DNA of 33,026 nt from Acidobacteriota bacterium (GTDB lineage Bacteria; Acidobacteriota; JAAYUB01), in assembly GCA_012517875.1 (NCBI GenBank), contig JAAYUB010000161.1, positions 1 to 33,026 of the forward strand. The letters run 5' to 3'. The notes under the pieces are model-generated. The model ran no database searches and was not told where the DNA came from. It saw nothing but the letters and a program-made list of their open reading frames with translations. Positions 15,929-24,707 of the stretch are shown one piece after another. The position numbers and the translations under genes were made by a program. The stretch's first letter is position 1; the number at the start of each line of letters is the position of its first letter.

Positions 15929-16747
15929 ATGATGCATCGGACCCGTCACCTGCCGCCTATCCTGTTGGCCGTGCTGCTGGGCGGCCTGACGACAACGGGC
16001 CCGGCTGCCGGCGGCGATCCCGTTCCCTCCCGGCTGATCCAGGTCTCGCGGCAACCCATCGACTCGGTGACGGACCTGGCCGCGCTCGGCCTGGGCTCGG
16101 CCAACAAGCCGAACGGCCGCATCTACCGCCTGCGCGAAACCCCCGATGGGACCCACCCCATCCAGGTGCCGCGGCTGTGGGGCGGACTGGAACTGGGAAT
16201 CGTCGACCCCATTGAGTCCGGCTTCGCCGTGCTGTACCGCGCGCCGGTCATGTCCGGGCCCCAGAGCCGGGAAACGCAGGTGGTCCTATTCGACGCTGAG
16301 GGCCGTCCGACGCGCGAGCTGGACCTGACGCCGCTGCTGTCCAGTCCCGACCACCTGGAGGTCCAGGACTTCCGGTACCACGGCGGGCGGATCTACTTCA
16401 ACGAAGCCTGCCAGTCCTACTCCCGGGAGGCCGGCGGCCGGTGCTCGGCCCTGGTCTGCGTCGATCTCGACACCGGACGGGTGCTGTGGCGGACGGCGCC
16501 GCTCGTTTCAAACAACATCTTTATCATCGACCGGAACCGGGTGTTCTGCGGCTACGGCTTCACCGCCGAGCCGGATTTCCTGTTCATCCTTGATGCCGAC
16601 ACGGGGCGCGTGCTCAGCCGGACCCCCATCGACAGCGCCCACGACTACATGGAGTTCCAGGACGGACACCTCCTGGTGACAACCTATCGAAGCCTCTACC
16701 GGTTCCGCATCGACCCGGCGGTGTTCGGGGAACCGGCGAACCGATAG
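15929..16747 (+). CDS. Exported beta-propeller-like protein of unknown function
   Basis: The 272-residue product begins with a signal peptide (about residues 5-27, ending PAAGG). The mature part has repeated beta-strand patterns with DxDTGRVL motifs (VCVDLDTGRVLWRTAPL; FILDADTGRVLSRTPI), which are typical of PQQ/WD-like propeller blades. It may be a small or partial propeller. Two cysteines, in NEACQSYS and GGRCSALVC, could form a disulphide. There are no catalytic residues to name. The start is ATG at 15929 with GGAGG seven bases upstream; a second ATG follows directly. A good promoter lies upstream, and 120 bp separate it from the zinc peptidase gene, so read-through is possible but not shown. 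Confidence 0.72.
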   Translation: MMHRTRHLPPILLAVLLGGLTTTGPAAGGDPVPSRLIQVSRQPIDSVTDLAALGLGSANKPNGRIYRLRETPDGTHPIQVPRLWGGLELGIVDPIESGFAVLYRAPVMSGPQSRETQVVLFDAEGRPTRELDLTPLLSSPDHLEVQDFRYHGGRIYFNEACQSYSREAGGRCSALVCVDLDTGRVLWRTAPLVSNNIFIIDRNRVFCGYGFTAEPDFLFILDADTGRVLSRTPIDSAHDYMEFQDGHLLVTTYRSLYRFRIDPAVFGEPANR

Positions 16748-16867
16748 GCGGCAGTCCGAGCGGGCGGTTAGACCTTTTGTCGACTGGCCGCATCCAATTC
16801 AGCGCGGCGGCACCAGCCGCCGCCAATCCGTACCGGCCCGGGGCCGGACGCACAATGTGAGGTGGGT

Positions 16868-17563
16868 ATGTTCGGAATCGATCCCCTGTACTGGATGCTC
16901 ATGCTCCCCGTGATGCTGCTGTCGTTCTTCGCCAGCTTCCGGGTCAAGAGCGCTTTCAAGAAATATTCGCAGGTCCGGACAGCCTTCGGGATCACCGGCG
17001 CCCAGGCTGCCCGTCAGATCCTGGACCGCAACGGTCTGGGTCACGTCGAGGTGGTGGAGACCCACGGCTTCCTTTCGGACCACTACGATCCGACGAAGAA
17101 GGTGGTCCGGCTCTCGCCCGAGGTGTACCGCAGCCCGTCGCTGGCCTCCGTCGGCATCGCCGCCCACGAAACCGGCCACGCCGTGCAGCATGCCAAGTCG
17201 TACGCGCCCCTCATGCTTCGGAACATGATGGTCCCCGTCGCCTCGATCGGCTCCAACTTCGCCTGGATCGCCATCATGGCGGGATTCGTCATCGGCCTGA
17301 TGGGCCTGGTCAAGATCGGCATCCTGCTCTTCAGCGCCGTGGTGGTCTTCCAGCTCCTGACCCTGCCGGTGGAGTTCAACGCGTCCGCCAAGGCCAAGGA
17401 GATGCTCACCGGCTACGGGCTGGTCTCTACCGGCGAGCTGGCGGGCGTGAACAAGGTGCTCTCCGCGGCGGCCATGACCTACGTCGCGGCGGCCGCATCA
17501 GCCATCGTGACGCTGCTCTACTTCCTCCTGCGGGCCGGCCTCATCGGCGGCCGCGATGACTAG
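16868..17563 (+). CDS. Membrane zinc metallopeptidase, YugP type
   Basis: The 231-residue product starts with a membrane segment (residues 5-24) and carries the zinc motif HETGH in IAAHETGHAVQHAKSYAP. Two or three further hydrophobic segments follow, with LPVEFNASAKA between them, where the Glu is the likely third zinc ligand. This is the pattern of the neutral zinc metallopeptidase family that includes YugP. Substrates of the family are not well established. The start is ATG at 16868 with GAGGTGG immediately upstream. Its stop is 90 bp before the ATPase-transglutaminase gene on the same strand, with no terminator between, so the three genes to 21,554 may be one transcript. Confidence 0.9.
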   Translation: MFGIDPLYWMLMLPVMLLSFFASFRVKSAFKKYSQVRTAFGITGAQAARQILDRNGLGHVEVVETHGFLSDHYDPTKKVVRLSPEVYRSPSLASVGIAAHETGHAVQHAKSYAPLMLRNMMVPVASIGSNFAWIAIMAGFVIGLMGLVKIGILLFSAVVVFQLLTLPVEFNASAKAKEMLTGYGLVSTGELAGVNKVLSAAAMTYVAAAASAIVTLLYFLLRAGLIGGRDD

Positions 17564-17652
17564 GGCGCCCGCGGCCGAACCCGTTCCTGCCGCCGACCTC
17601 CGCACCGTCCAATCGCGCGGGCGCGGCCGTCTGCGCCGTCCCATGTCCGGCC

Positions 17653-20409
17653 ATGCCTGTTGAAGCGGCCGACGCCGGCGCCTTCTTCGAGCGGGCCCGC
17701 CTCGAGGCGGAGCGTTATGGCGAGGACGGCTGGGTCTTCCTGCGGGAGCTCGTGCAGAACGCCCGCGACGCCCGCGCCACCCGGATCGACTTCGAGACCG
17801 TCGCCGCCGGCGGTGACGAGCAACTCATTTGCCGGGACAACGGCGCCGGCATGTCGCCCGACGACGTGGACCGCTTCCTGCTCCGTCTGTACGCCTCCAG
17901 CAAGGAGGAGGCCCGGGACACGGTGGGCTTCTTCGGCGTCGGCTTCTGGTCGGTGCTGCTGTTCGAGCCGCGCGAGATCCGTGTCGTCACGCGCAACGGC
18001 GGGACGGTGTCAGCGTTCACCATCGATTGCATCGGCCGCCGGATCCGGCCGCTGCCGCCGCCGGCTGACCCGGTGCCGGGCACGATCATCACCCTGGTCC
18101 GGCCCGCGCCGGACGGAGCTGCCCCCGACGCGCTCGCTGTAACCGTCCGCGAGCAGCTCGACCGCTACGCCGGCTACGTCCGACCTCTACCGGGGATCCG
18201 GACCCTGGAACTGTTCTGCAACGGCGCCAGCGTCAACCGCGGCTTCGCGCTGCCCCACCGCCTGGGCCGCCGCTTCCGCACCCGCCGCTTCGACGGCGTG
18301 CTGGGCTTCGGCCCGGCGCCGTCGGTGCGGATCTACAAGGGCGGCATCCTGGTGCGCGAGACGGCGGGGCTCGACGAGGTGATTCCCTCCCGCCCCGTCC
18401 GCCTGCCCCGTTCCGGCTGGGGCTTGTTCCCCGTGGTAGCCATCAACATCGACGGGCTGCGCCTGCTGATGGACCGCCATACCATCTGCGAGGACCCGCT
18501 GCTCCACGAGGCGGTGCGCTACTGCGAGCGGGAGCTGCTGCGGATCCATCGGCGGCTGCTGAGCCGGCTGTTCCCGCTGGACTGGCGCAATGCCATGGCC
18601 AGCCTCTGGGCGCGCGGACGGACCCGCCTCGCGGGCGTCGCCGCCGGATTGGCGCTGGCGGTGGTCGCATTCGCCGCGCTGGTGTGGGCGGCGCCGCACC
18701 TCGCCCCCGGGCTGCCCGCTTGGGGCGGCGGCGATCTGCCGGGCCTACCGTCCACAGGCGGAGCGCCGCCGGCGGTGATGCGCACGGTGGACACGCTGTT
18801 TGCGAACTGGGGCGGCACCCGGACCGACCGCTCCGCCGACACTGGCCACCGCTGGGACTTCGAGTACCGCGGCCCCGACGGCCTGTTGTTCCAGGCGGGC
18901 GCGCTGGAGCGCTACGATCCGCGGCGTGGACCGGCGCCCGGCCCATTGCGGCTCGCCGGCCCTTATCCCGCCTTTGCCGACGACGCATCAGCGGGCCCGC
19001 CGGTGGCGGTCCGCCTCGGCGTGTCGGGGGGCGTCCCCCGCTTCGTCCTCCCGCTGCCGCCCGGTTACGTGCTGATTCCAGAAACACTCCGACTGGATGG
19101 CGCGCCCGTCGCGCCGGCGGGGCGGGACGCCTTCGGCGCGCCGGTCGTCGTGTTAACGCAAAGGGGTCATCTGGAATACCGCGCCCGGCCCGGCGCGGTT
19201 CCGTCCGCCGCACCCGATGAGCCGGAGCGGCCGGTCATCGACTGGCCGCCGGACGCCGCCGAAGCCTTGCAGCAGGTCGAAGGGCTGAATCCCGGAGACC
19301 GCGTGGAGCGCCTGGCCGCCTGGACGGCCGGCCGCCTGCGCTACTCCCGCGACCCGGCAACCGCCGCCGACCTGGCGGGCGGAACCGGCGAGTGGCTGGG
19401 GCGGGCGCTCCGCACCGGCGCCGGCGATTGCGACGTAATCAACGGCGCGCTCGTGCTGATGCTCCAGGGCGCCGGCGTGCCCGCCCATCTCCACGTGGGG
19501 CTGGTGGGCGAAGGGGGGGCGGCCCGGTCCGAGCTCCACGCCTGGGCCGCCTACTGGCACGACGGTTGGCGCACGCTGGACCTGACCCGACCCGACCCGT
19601 CCGCCCTGGGCGCCCCGCCGCCGCTGTGGGCCCCGGCGGTCGCGGCCCGGCCGCCGGCGACGGCCGCCGAGGCGGTGACGAAGCCATCACTCCCATTTCA
19701 GTTTTATCTCCTCGTCGGCGCGGCCGCCCTGGCTGCGGTCGGCCTGCTGGGCGCGCTCTGGCGTCGGCTGATCCGGCCGCGGCTGGACGAACCGCAGTTC
19801 GTCCGAGACATCTTCGAGCATTACTTCGCCTTCGGCTCCGGCCGCGACCCGCTGCGGCTGCGCTGCCGGCCGGTGCTGCCGACGCTCGGCGGGCGCCGTC
19901 TCAGCCTGCACCAGGCCCAGCGGCTGGCGGACCGGGGCCGGCTGCTGGGCGCCCGGCCGGGCTGCCCGCTGCTGCCGGGGCTGAACCGGCGCCGCGACAC
20001 GCTGGACCACGCGGCTCCGGTGGTCGAGCTGCTGGAGCCATACCTGCCTCCCGTGACCTGGCTCGAGGATGTGGCGGGGATCCTGGCGGCTCCGCCGCTG
20101 CCGCCGGTGCTGCGGGAGGCGGAGGCGCTCATCCGCCGGCGGGACCCGTTGTTCCGGCTGCACCTTCTGCCCGGCTCGACGGACTTCCGCGAGGTGTACC
20201 TCCCGTTTCGCGCCGCGGCAGCCGGCCGCCGCCACGTGGTGGTGGGCGACCAGCATCCGGTCGGCGCCGCGATGCTCGGAGACGGCGCGGCCGGAAACGG
20301 CGATGGCGCCCGGCGCGCCGCGGCGCGGGTGCTGGCCAGAACCACGTTCTACCTGGGCGAGGCGGCCCCCGAGGTCGCTGCCGGCCTTCCGGACAGGAGC
20401 GGGCGATGA
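17653..20409 (+). CDS. GHKL/Hsp90-like ATPase - membrane - transglutaminase-like fusion protein
   Basis: The 918-residue product combines domains rarely joined. Residues 1-130 form a GHKL ATP-binding domain: FLRELVQNARDA with Asn36 (N box), CRDNGAGMSPDD at 60-71 (G1) and VGFFGVGFWS at 91-100 (G2). Residues 130-320 continue with an Hsp90-middle-like region. A membrane segment lies at about 326-347. Residues 350-680 hold a transglutaminase-like domain with Cys593 (AGDCDVINGALVL), His629 (ELHAW) and Asp643 (WRTLDLTRP). A second membrane segment lies at about 683-703, followed by a basic C-terminal region of about 215 residues without a recognised domain. Two segments predict ATPase and tail inside the cell and the transglutaminase domain outside. 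The enzyme may be a peptidase, amidase or cross-linker. The ribosome-binding site is weak. The stop overlaps the next start (ATGA). Confidence 0.85.
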   Translation: MPVEAADAGAFFERARLEAERYGEDGWVFLRELVQNARDARATRIDFETVAAGGDEQLICRDNGAGMSPDDVDRFLLRLYASSKEEARDTVGFFGVGFWSVLLFEPREIRVVTRNGGTVSAFTIDCIGRRIRPLPPPADPVPGTIITLVRPAPDGAAPDALAVTVREQLDRYAGYVRPLPGIRTLELFCNGASVNRGFALPHRLGRRFRTRRFDGVLGFGPAPSVRIYKGGILVRETAGLDEVIPSRPVRLPRSGWGLFPVVAINIDGLRLLMDRHTICEDPLLHEAVRYCERELLRIHRRLLSRLFPLDWRNAMASLWARGRTRLAGVAAGLALAVVAFAALVWAAPHLAPGLPAWGGGDLPGLPSTGGAPPAVMRTVDTLFANWGGTRTDRSADTGHRWDFEYRGPDGLLFQAGALERYDPRRGPAPGPLRLAGPYPAFADDASAGPPVAVRLGVSGGVPRFVLPLPPGYVLIPETLRLDGAPVAPAGRDAFGAPVVVLTQRGHLEYRARPGAVPSAAPDEPERPVIDWPPDAAEALQQVEGLNPGDRVERLAAWTAGRLRYSRDPATAADLAGGTGEWLGRALRTGAGDCDVINGALVLMLQGAGVPAHLHVGLVGEGGAARSELHAWAAYWHDGWRTLDLTRPDPSALGAPPPLWAPAVAARPPATAAEAVTKPSLPFQFYLLVGAAALAAVGLLGALWRRLIRPRLDEPQFVRDIFEHYFAFGSGRDPLRLRCRPVLPTLGGRRLSLHQAQRLADRGRLLGARPGCPLLPGLNRRRDTLDHAAPVVELLEPYLPPVTWLEDVAGILAAPPLPPVLREAEALIRRRDPLFRLHLLPGSTDFREVYLPFRAAAAGRRHVVVGDQHPVGAAMLGDGAAGNGDGARRAAARVLARTTFYLGEAAPEVAAGLPDRSGR

Positions 20410-21554
20410 ACGGGAATCACCTGCAGCTGTCCATCGATCTGGAAGCCGAACTCCGCAAGATCACGCGGGAGCAGCACCTCAACCAGGTGCATTACCTGGT
20501 GCAGCTCGTGCGACACGCCCTGACGCACCGGCCGCGGACCATCGCCATCGCGAGCACCCGCCGCCGCCTGGAACTGGCGCAGGACGGCGACGCCTTCGAC
20601 GACGGCGAGTGGCAGATCCTGAAACTGCTGTTGCTCCGGCGCGACGCGCCGCCGGATCTGGTGCAGGCGGCGCTGTCCCGCCTCGAGGAGTGTCACGGCG
20701 TCGCCGTGCTGTCGCTCTTCCACCTGTTTTCCGCCGTCGAGGTGGCCACGGCCGGCAAGCGCCTCGCACTGACCGACGGCGCGGTGCACCTCCACACAGG
20801 CCGGCGGTATCTGGACGGCTACCGCATCCGGCTGGCTCGCGACCAGCGGGATCTCGGCGCCGAGCGGCGCGAGCTGGAGTTCTTCTGCGCCGGCGCCGCC
20901 GCCGAGATCCGCTACAACGGCCGGCGCATCAACCGGCCGGTGAAGCTGGATGACGCCCTCCTGAAGGTGCCGTTCGCCTTTGACTTCGGACTGGGCGCCG
21001 TGGGCATCCCGGCGGCAGGGGACATGAGCCGCTTCACCTACTACAAGTGCGGCGTCCGCTTCGGGTACAAGCGGATCGCCGCCGCCGACGGCCGCCTCGT
21101 GGCCGGCGTCTGGGACGACGCCCGGCCCGGCTTCGAGCCGTACTTCGCCCGCTCCATCCGCACAGGCGAGTTCTGCTTGCGGGCGCACGGCGAGCTCCCG
21201 TACCGCGCCGCCGCCGCCCGCTTCGGCGAGCTGGACGACGCGCACCGCCGCCGCGTCAAGCAGGTGCTCTTCACCCTGCCCGCCGACGGGTGGCCGGTCC
21301 GGTACGGCGCCTTGCCCCTGTTCCACTCGGTGCGGCGGGAATTCGCCTTGAGCCTGCGGGACCTGGACGCGCTGCGCGAGCGGTACGAGGCGGTGCCGTT
21401 CGTGTCGGCGCCTGACCGGACACTGCCCGACGCCATCCCCTGCCTCTCCAGCGAGGACGTCCACTTCCTCCGCGCCCGCCTGGGCCGGCCCCTCAAATCG
21501 TGCCTGCGGCGGCCCCGCGGCCGCATCGCCCGGTTCTTCGGACGATGCGGATAA
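20406..21554 (+). CDS. Degenerate GHKL-like (pseudo-ATPase) partner protein
   Basis: The 382-residue product starts at ATG 20406, overlapping the stop of the ATPase-transglutaminase gene by four bases, so translation is likely coupled. It has no signal peptide or membrane segment. By eye its first 130 residues align with the ATPase domain of its neighbour: LVQLVRHALTHRPRTI matches LRELVQNARDARATRI with His37 in place of the N-box Asn; LELAQDGDAFDDGE matches LICRDNGAGMSPDD; HGVAVLSLFHLFSAVEV matches VGFFGVGFWSVLLFEPREI without the glycines. It therefore looks like an ATPase fold that has lost ATP binding. Residues 130-382 are unrecognised, with a basic, Arg-rich end. It may dimerise with the neighbour's ATPase domain as a regulatory subunit. 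The alignment is by inspection only. Confidence 0.6.
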   Translation: MNGNHLQLSIDLEAELRKITREQHLNQVHYLVQLVRHALTHRPRTIAIASTRRRLELAQDGDAFDDGEWQILKLLLLRRDAPPDLVQAALSRLEECHGVAVLSLFHLFSAVEVATAGKRLALTDGAVHLHTGRRYLDGYRIRLARDQRDLGAERRELEFFCAGAAAEIRYNGRRINRPVKLDDALLKVPFAFDFGLGAVGIPAAGDMSRFTYYKCGVRFGYKRIAAADGRLVAGVWDDARPGFEPYFARSIRTGEFCLRAHGELPYRAAAARFGELDDAHRRRVKQVLFTLPADGWPVRYGALPLFHSVRREFALSLRDLDALRERYEAVPFVSAPDRTLPDAIPCLSSEDVHFLRARLGRPLKSCLRRPRGRIARFFGRCG

Positions 21555-21598
21555 CCGCCCGCGTGAAAGAACCTGTAGCCGATCGGCCGCGATCCCCG

Positions 21599-21604
21599 TA
21601 CAAT
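21599..21604 (+). promoter_or_regulatory. Possible -10 element upstream of the C69 dipeptidase
   Basis: TACAAT followed by AAGCG lies 57 bases before the ATG. No good -35 hexamer is seen at 16-19 bases, so the call is weak. A small hairpin (CGGTCC/GGACCG) sits in the presumed leader just downstream. Confidence 0.35.
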
Positions 21605-21660
21605 AAGCGTTCGGTCCTCCGGGACCGGCGGCGTTGACAATTCCAAACACGGAGAACGAC

Positions 21661-23298
21661 ATGATGCGCATCACCCGGACAGTCCTGCTCGCGGCGGCCT
21701 GCCTGACGCTGGCGCTCACGCCCGCTCTGGCCTGCACCAACTTCATCGTCACCAAGGGAGCCTCGGCCGACGGCTCCGTCATGATCACCTACTCGGCGGA
21801 TTCGCACACCCTGTACGGCCAGCTCAACTTCATCCCCGGCGGCCGCCACATCGAGGGGTCGCTCATCGACATCATCGACGACGACTCGCAGAAGTACGTC
21901 GGCAAGATCCGGCAGGTGGCCGAGACGTTCACCGTGGTGGGGCTCATGAACGAGCATCAGGTGGCCATCGGCGAGACCACCTACGGCGGCCGCGAGGAGC
22001 TGGTGGACCCGAAGGGGGGCATCGACTACACCAGCCTGATGACCGTGGCGCTGCAGCGCGCCCGCACCGCCCGCGAGGCCGTTCAAATCATGGGCGAGCT
22101 GGTGGCGGAGTACGGCTACTTCAGCTCCGGCGAGACGTTTTCCATCAGCGATCCCCAGGAAGCCTGGATCATGGACATGATCGGTAAGGGGAAGGAGAAC
22201 AAGGGCGCCGTCTGGGTGGCGCTCCGCGTGCCCGACGGCTATGTCTGCGCCCACGCCAACCAGGCGCGCATCCGGCAGTTTCCCCTCAACGACCCGGCGA
22301 ACTGCCTCTACGCACCGGATGTCATCTCCTTCGCTCGGGAGAAGGGCTATTTCAAAGGGGAGGACAAGGACTTCAGCTTCGCCGACACGTACGCGCCGCT
22401 CGACTTCGGCGCCCTGCGTGCCTGCGAGGCGCGGGTATGGAGCTTCTTCCGCCGCGTGGCGCCGTCGCTGAACCTGCCCATCGACTACGTCAAGGGCATC
22501 CCGGGCGCCACCCCCCTACCCCTCTGGATCAAGCCCGACCGGAAGCTCTCCGTCCGCGACCTGATGGAGCTGATGCGCGACCACTTCGAGGGGACTGAAT
22601 TCGACCTGTCGCTGGGCGTGGGCGCCGGCCCGTACAAGCTCCCCTACCGCTGGCGCCCCATGACCTTCGAGGTGGACGGCGTCAAGTACGTCAACGAGCG
22701 CGCGGTGGCCACCCAGCAGACCGGGTTCTCCTTCGTCGCGCAGTCCCGGTCCTGGCTTCCCGGCCCCATCGGCGGCATCTTCTGGTTCGGCGTGGACGAC
22801 ACCGCCAGCACGGTCTATACGCCGATGTATTGCGGCCTGCGCGCCGTGCCGACGAGTTTCGCGGCGGGCACCGGCGACTTCAACGCGTTCTCCTGGGACT
22901 CCGCGTTCTGGGTGTTCAACTTCGTCTCGAACTACACCTATTCCCGGTACTGCGACATGATCCGGGACGTCCAGGCTGTCCAGCGCGAGCTGGAGGGCGC
23001 TTTCATCGCCCAGGTGCCCGAAGTGGACAAGGCCGCGCTGGCGCTCCACCAGCAGTCGCCCGAGCTGGCCCGCGAGTACCTGACCCGGTACTCCGTGGAC
23101 CAGGGCGAGATGGTGGTGCGGCGCTGGCGAAAGCTGGGCGAGTTCCTCATCTGGAAGTACCTGGACGGCAACGTCCGCGACTCTCAGGGCAACGTCACCC
23201 ATCCCGGCTACCCAGCCGACTGGTACTGCCGCATCGCCGAGGAACGGGGCGAAGTGCTCAAGGTGCGGCCCCTGCCGGGCGAGAAGTCCTCGCACTGA
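21661..23298 (+). CDS. Exported C69-family dipeptidase (PepD-like Ntn hydrolase)
   Basis: The 545-residue product has a signal peptide (residues 1-24, ending PALA) followed directly by Cys25 in CTNFIVTKGASADGSVMITYSAD. This is the C69 signature, in which an N-terminal Cys is the nucleophile. Signal cleavage after Ala24 would expose the catalytic Cys with no further propeptide. Other family-like stretches are VVGLMNEHQVAIGETT, SFSISDPQEAWIMDMIG, PDGYVCAHANQARI and the late segment WFGVDDTASTVYTPMYCG. Family members hydrolyse dipeptides; here it would act in the periplasm. The start is ATG at 21661 with GGAG seven bases upstream; a second ATG follows at once. It is followed by a hairpin and a good terminator. 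Confidence 0.92.
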   Translation: MMRITRTVLLAAACLTLALTPALACTNFIVTKGASADGSVMITYSADSHTLYGQLNFIPGGRHIEGSLIDIIDDDSQKYVGKIRQVAETFTVVGLMNEHQVAIGETTYGGREELVDPKGGIDYTSLMTVALQRARTAREAVQIMGELVAEYGYFSSGETFSISDPQEAWIMDMIGKGKENKGAVWVALRVPDGYVCAHANQARIRQFPLNDPANCLYAPDVISFAREKGYFKGEDKDFSFADTYAPLDFGALRACEARVWSFFRRVAPSLNLPIDYVKGIPGATPLPLWIKPDRKLSVRDLMELMRDHFEGTEFDLSLGVGAGPYKLPYRWRPMTFEVDGVKYVNERAVATQQTGFSFVAQSRSWLPGPIGGIFWFGVDDTASTVYTPMYCGLRAVPTSFAAGTGDFNAFSWDSAFWVFNFVSNYTYSRYCDMIRDVQAVQRELEGAFIAQVPEVDKAALALHQQSPELAREYLTRYSVDQGEMVVRRWRKLGEFLIWKYLDGNVRDSQGNVTHPGYPADWYCRIAEERGEVLKVRPLPGEKSSH

Positions 23299-23310
23299 GC
23301 CTGCTCCCAC

Positions 23311-23343
23311 CGCCTGGCCGAGTGCGACGAACGCGGCCAGGCG
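23311..23343 (+). other. Perfect ten-pair hairpin downstream of the C69 gene
   Basis: CGCCTGGCCG (23311-23320) and CGGCCAGGCG (23334-23343) pair perfectly around a 13-base loop, 13 bases after the C69 stop codon. There is no T-run. It may protect the mRNA 3' end or act as a Rho-related or REP-like structure. The true terminator is about 100 bases further on. Confidence 0.6.
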
Positions 23344-23443
23344 ACCGGCCGAGTTGGACGGTCCGGTTCCGCGGATATCAAAATCCTGCCGGAGCACGGG
23401 TGACGGCGACAATTCCTAACAGCGACAATCGAAGATGATCAGG

Positions 23444-23471
23444 GCCCGGATCAGGACGATCCGGGCTTTTT
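23444..23471 (+). terminator. Intrinsic terminator for the C69 transcript
   Basis: The stem GCCCGGATC/GATCCGGGC has nine perfect pairs around AGGAC, followed at once by five T. On the minus strand no T-run follows, so it serves the plus strand. The remaining part of the 23,299-23,620 gap shows no gene. Confidence 0.88.
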
Positions 23472-23620
23472 CGTCCCCTGGCTCAGCCCGTCGTCCTCGC
23501 CCAAGGCGGAGCTGCTTTGCTGCACTTGGGATGGCAGCTGAATCCCACACGAATCCCTGCCCCGCGGGCGCGCAGCGACGGCGATCGCCGTTTTCGAATC
23601 GGCCGGAAAGAATCTTCCCA

Positions 23621-24580
23621 TCAAGACATCACGCGCCAGAGGGCGAGCCAGAAGGGGAGGGCCAGCAGGCAGCCGGCGTAGGCCACGAGCATGACGCCGC
23701 CGACCTTCTCTGCGTCGCCGCCGTAGCGGCGCACCTGCAGGATGAGGGCCACGGCGGGCGCGGCCGCCGCCTGGATTAGAAAAAACGACACCAGCAGCGG
23801 GTCGGTGCGGCCCAGGCCGGTCCACGCCAGCACGGTCGCCGTGAGGAGCGGCAGCAGCACGAGCTTGGCCAGCATCACCCGCGCCGCGTCGGGCAGGATC
23901 GCCCGCGGGCGGAACGGGATGCTCCCGAGCACGGCGCCGAGGATGAACGTGGCCACCGGCACCGCCGCCGTCCCCAGCAGGTGAACGCCCCGCTGCAGCA
24001 CCTCGGGCACCAGCGCCTTCCCGCCGGACAGCGCCAGCGCGATGGCCGCGACGTTGGCCACGAGCGGCGGCGTGAGCAGCGCCCGCCACATGGGCACCCC
24101 CGGCTGTCCGCGGGTGGCGAGAAGCTTGCCCACACTCCAGAGCACGAGGCTGTTCCCCAAGATGAACAGGAAGCAGTAGAGGGCGAAACGGTCGAATTCA
24201 TCCGGGAAGAGCGCCAGCCCTACCGGCAGAACCAAGTAGCCCGCATTCTGCATGCTGGCGAGCGCCAGCATGTTCCGCTTCATCGGCAGTTCGCGCGCGA
24301 ACAGCGCCGCTCCCAGCGCCAGGCCCGCCACGGCCATGGCCACCGCCGCCAGCGGCAGTGTCCACCAATACGGAAGCTTGGCCGGATCCAGGTTGCGCAG
24401 CACGCTGTCGAAGGTGAGGCACGGCAGGAAGACCACCACCGTGGCGGTGGACAAAGCGTCGATGTGTGCCTGGGTGACGACGCGGCGGCGCACCAGCAAA
24501 CCGGCGACGAGGATGATCAGAAAGATGTCCAGCACCGCCATGAAGGTGCCGCCGAAGGCCTGGAGAAATGTCTGCAGCAT
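23621..24580 (-). CDS. AEC-family transporter (auxin efflux carrier-like permease)
   Basis: The 319-residue product has about ten membrane segments in two halves. The features FLPCLTFDSVLRNLD in the first half, ASMQNAGYLVLPVGLALF in the middle, and PPLVANVAAIALAL with GTAAVPVATFILGAVLG in the second half are typical of the AEC family. Members export or import small organic anions such as malate, or auxin-like compounds. The substrate here is unknown, and no metabolic gene beside it helps. The start is ATG at 24580 with AGGA nine bases upstream. It is isolated: convergent with the C69 gene, and separated from the next minus-strand gene by 450 bp of repeats. Confidence 0.9.
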   Translation of the reverse strand: MLQTFLQAFGGTFMAVLDIFLIILVAGLLVRRRVVTQAHIDALSTATVVVFLPCLTFDSVLRNLDPAKLPYWWTLPLAAVAMAVAGLALGAALFARELPMKRNMLALASMQNAGYLVLPVGLALFPDEFDRFALYCFLFILGNSLVLWSVGKLLATRGQPGVPMWRALLTPPLVANVAAIALALSGGKALVPEVLQRGVHLLGTAAVPVATFILGAVLGSIPFRPRAILPDAARVMLAKLVLLPLLTATVLAWTGLGRTDPLLVSFFLIQAAAAPAVALILQVRRYGGDAEKVGGVMLVAYAGCLLALPFWLALWRVMS

Positions 24581-24649
24581 GGTGCCGGTCCTGACTCAGG
24601 AGCTCCGGGCTAGAGGCTCGAGACCGGAGGCTCGTGCCTGTTCCTGCTG

Positions 24650-24697
24650 TTCGTGCTCGTTATCGTCATCGTCATCGTAATCGTGATCGTGATTGAG
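24650..24697. repeat. Degenerate hexamer repeat ATCGTN
   Basis: After TTCGTGCTCGT, five in-phase hexamers (ATCGTC, ATCGTC, ATCGTA, ATCGTG, ATCGTG) and a decayed sixth run from 24662 to 24697. It lies in the presumed upstream region of the AEC gene and just left of the large repeat cluster. It appears to be an additional module of that cluster, not present at the other three loci. Confidence 0.85.
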
Positions 24698-24707
24698 CCG
24701 TTTAAAT

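Noticed and set aside
19392-20405. N-terminal extension of the pseudo-ATPase gene to 720 residues
   Set aside because: It lies out of frame within the transglutaminase part of the upstream gene and is a GC-driven artefact; the ATGA overlap marks the real start.
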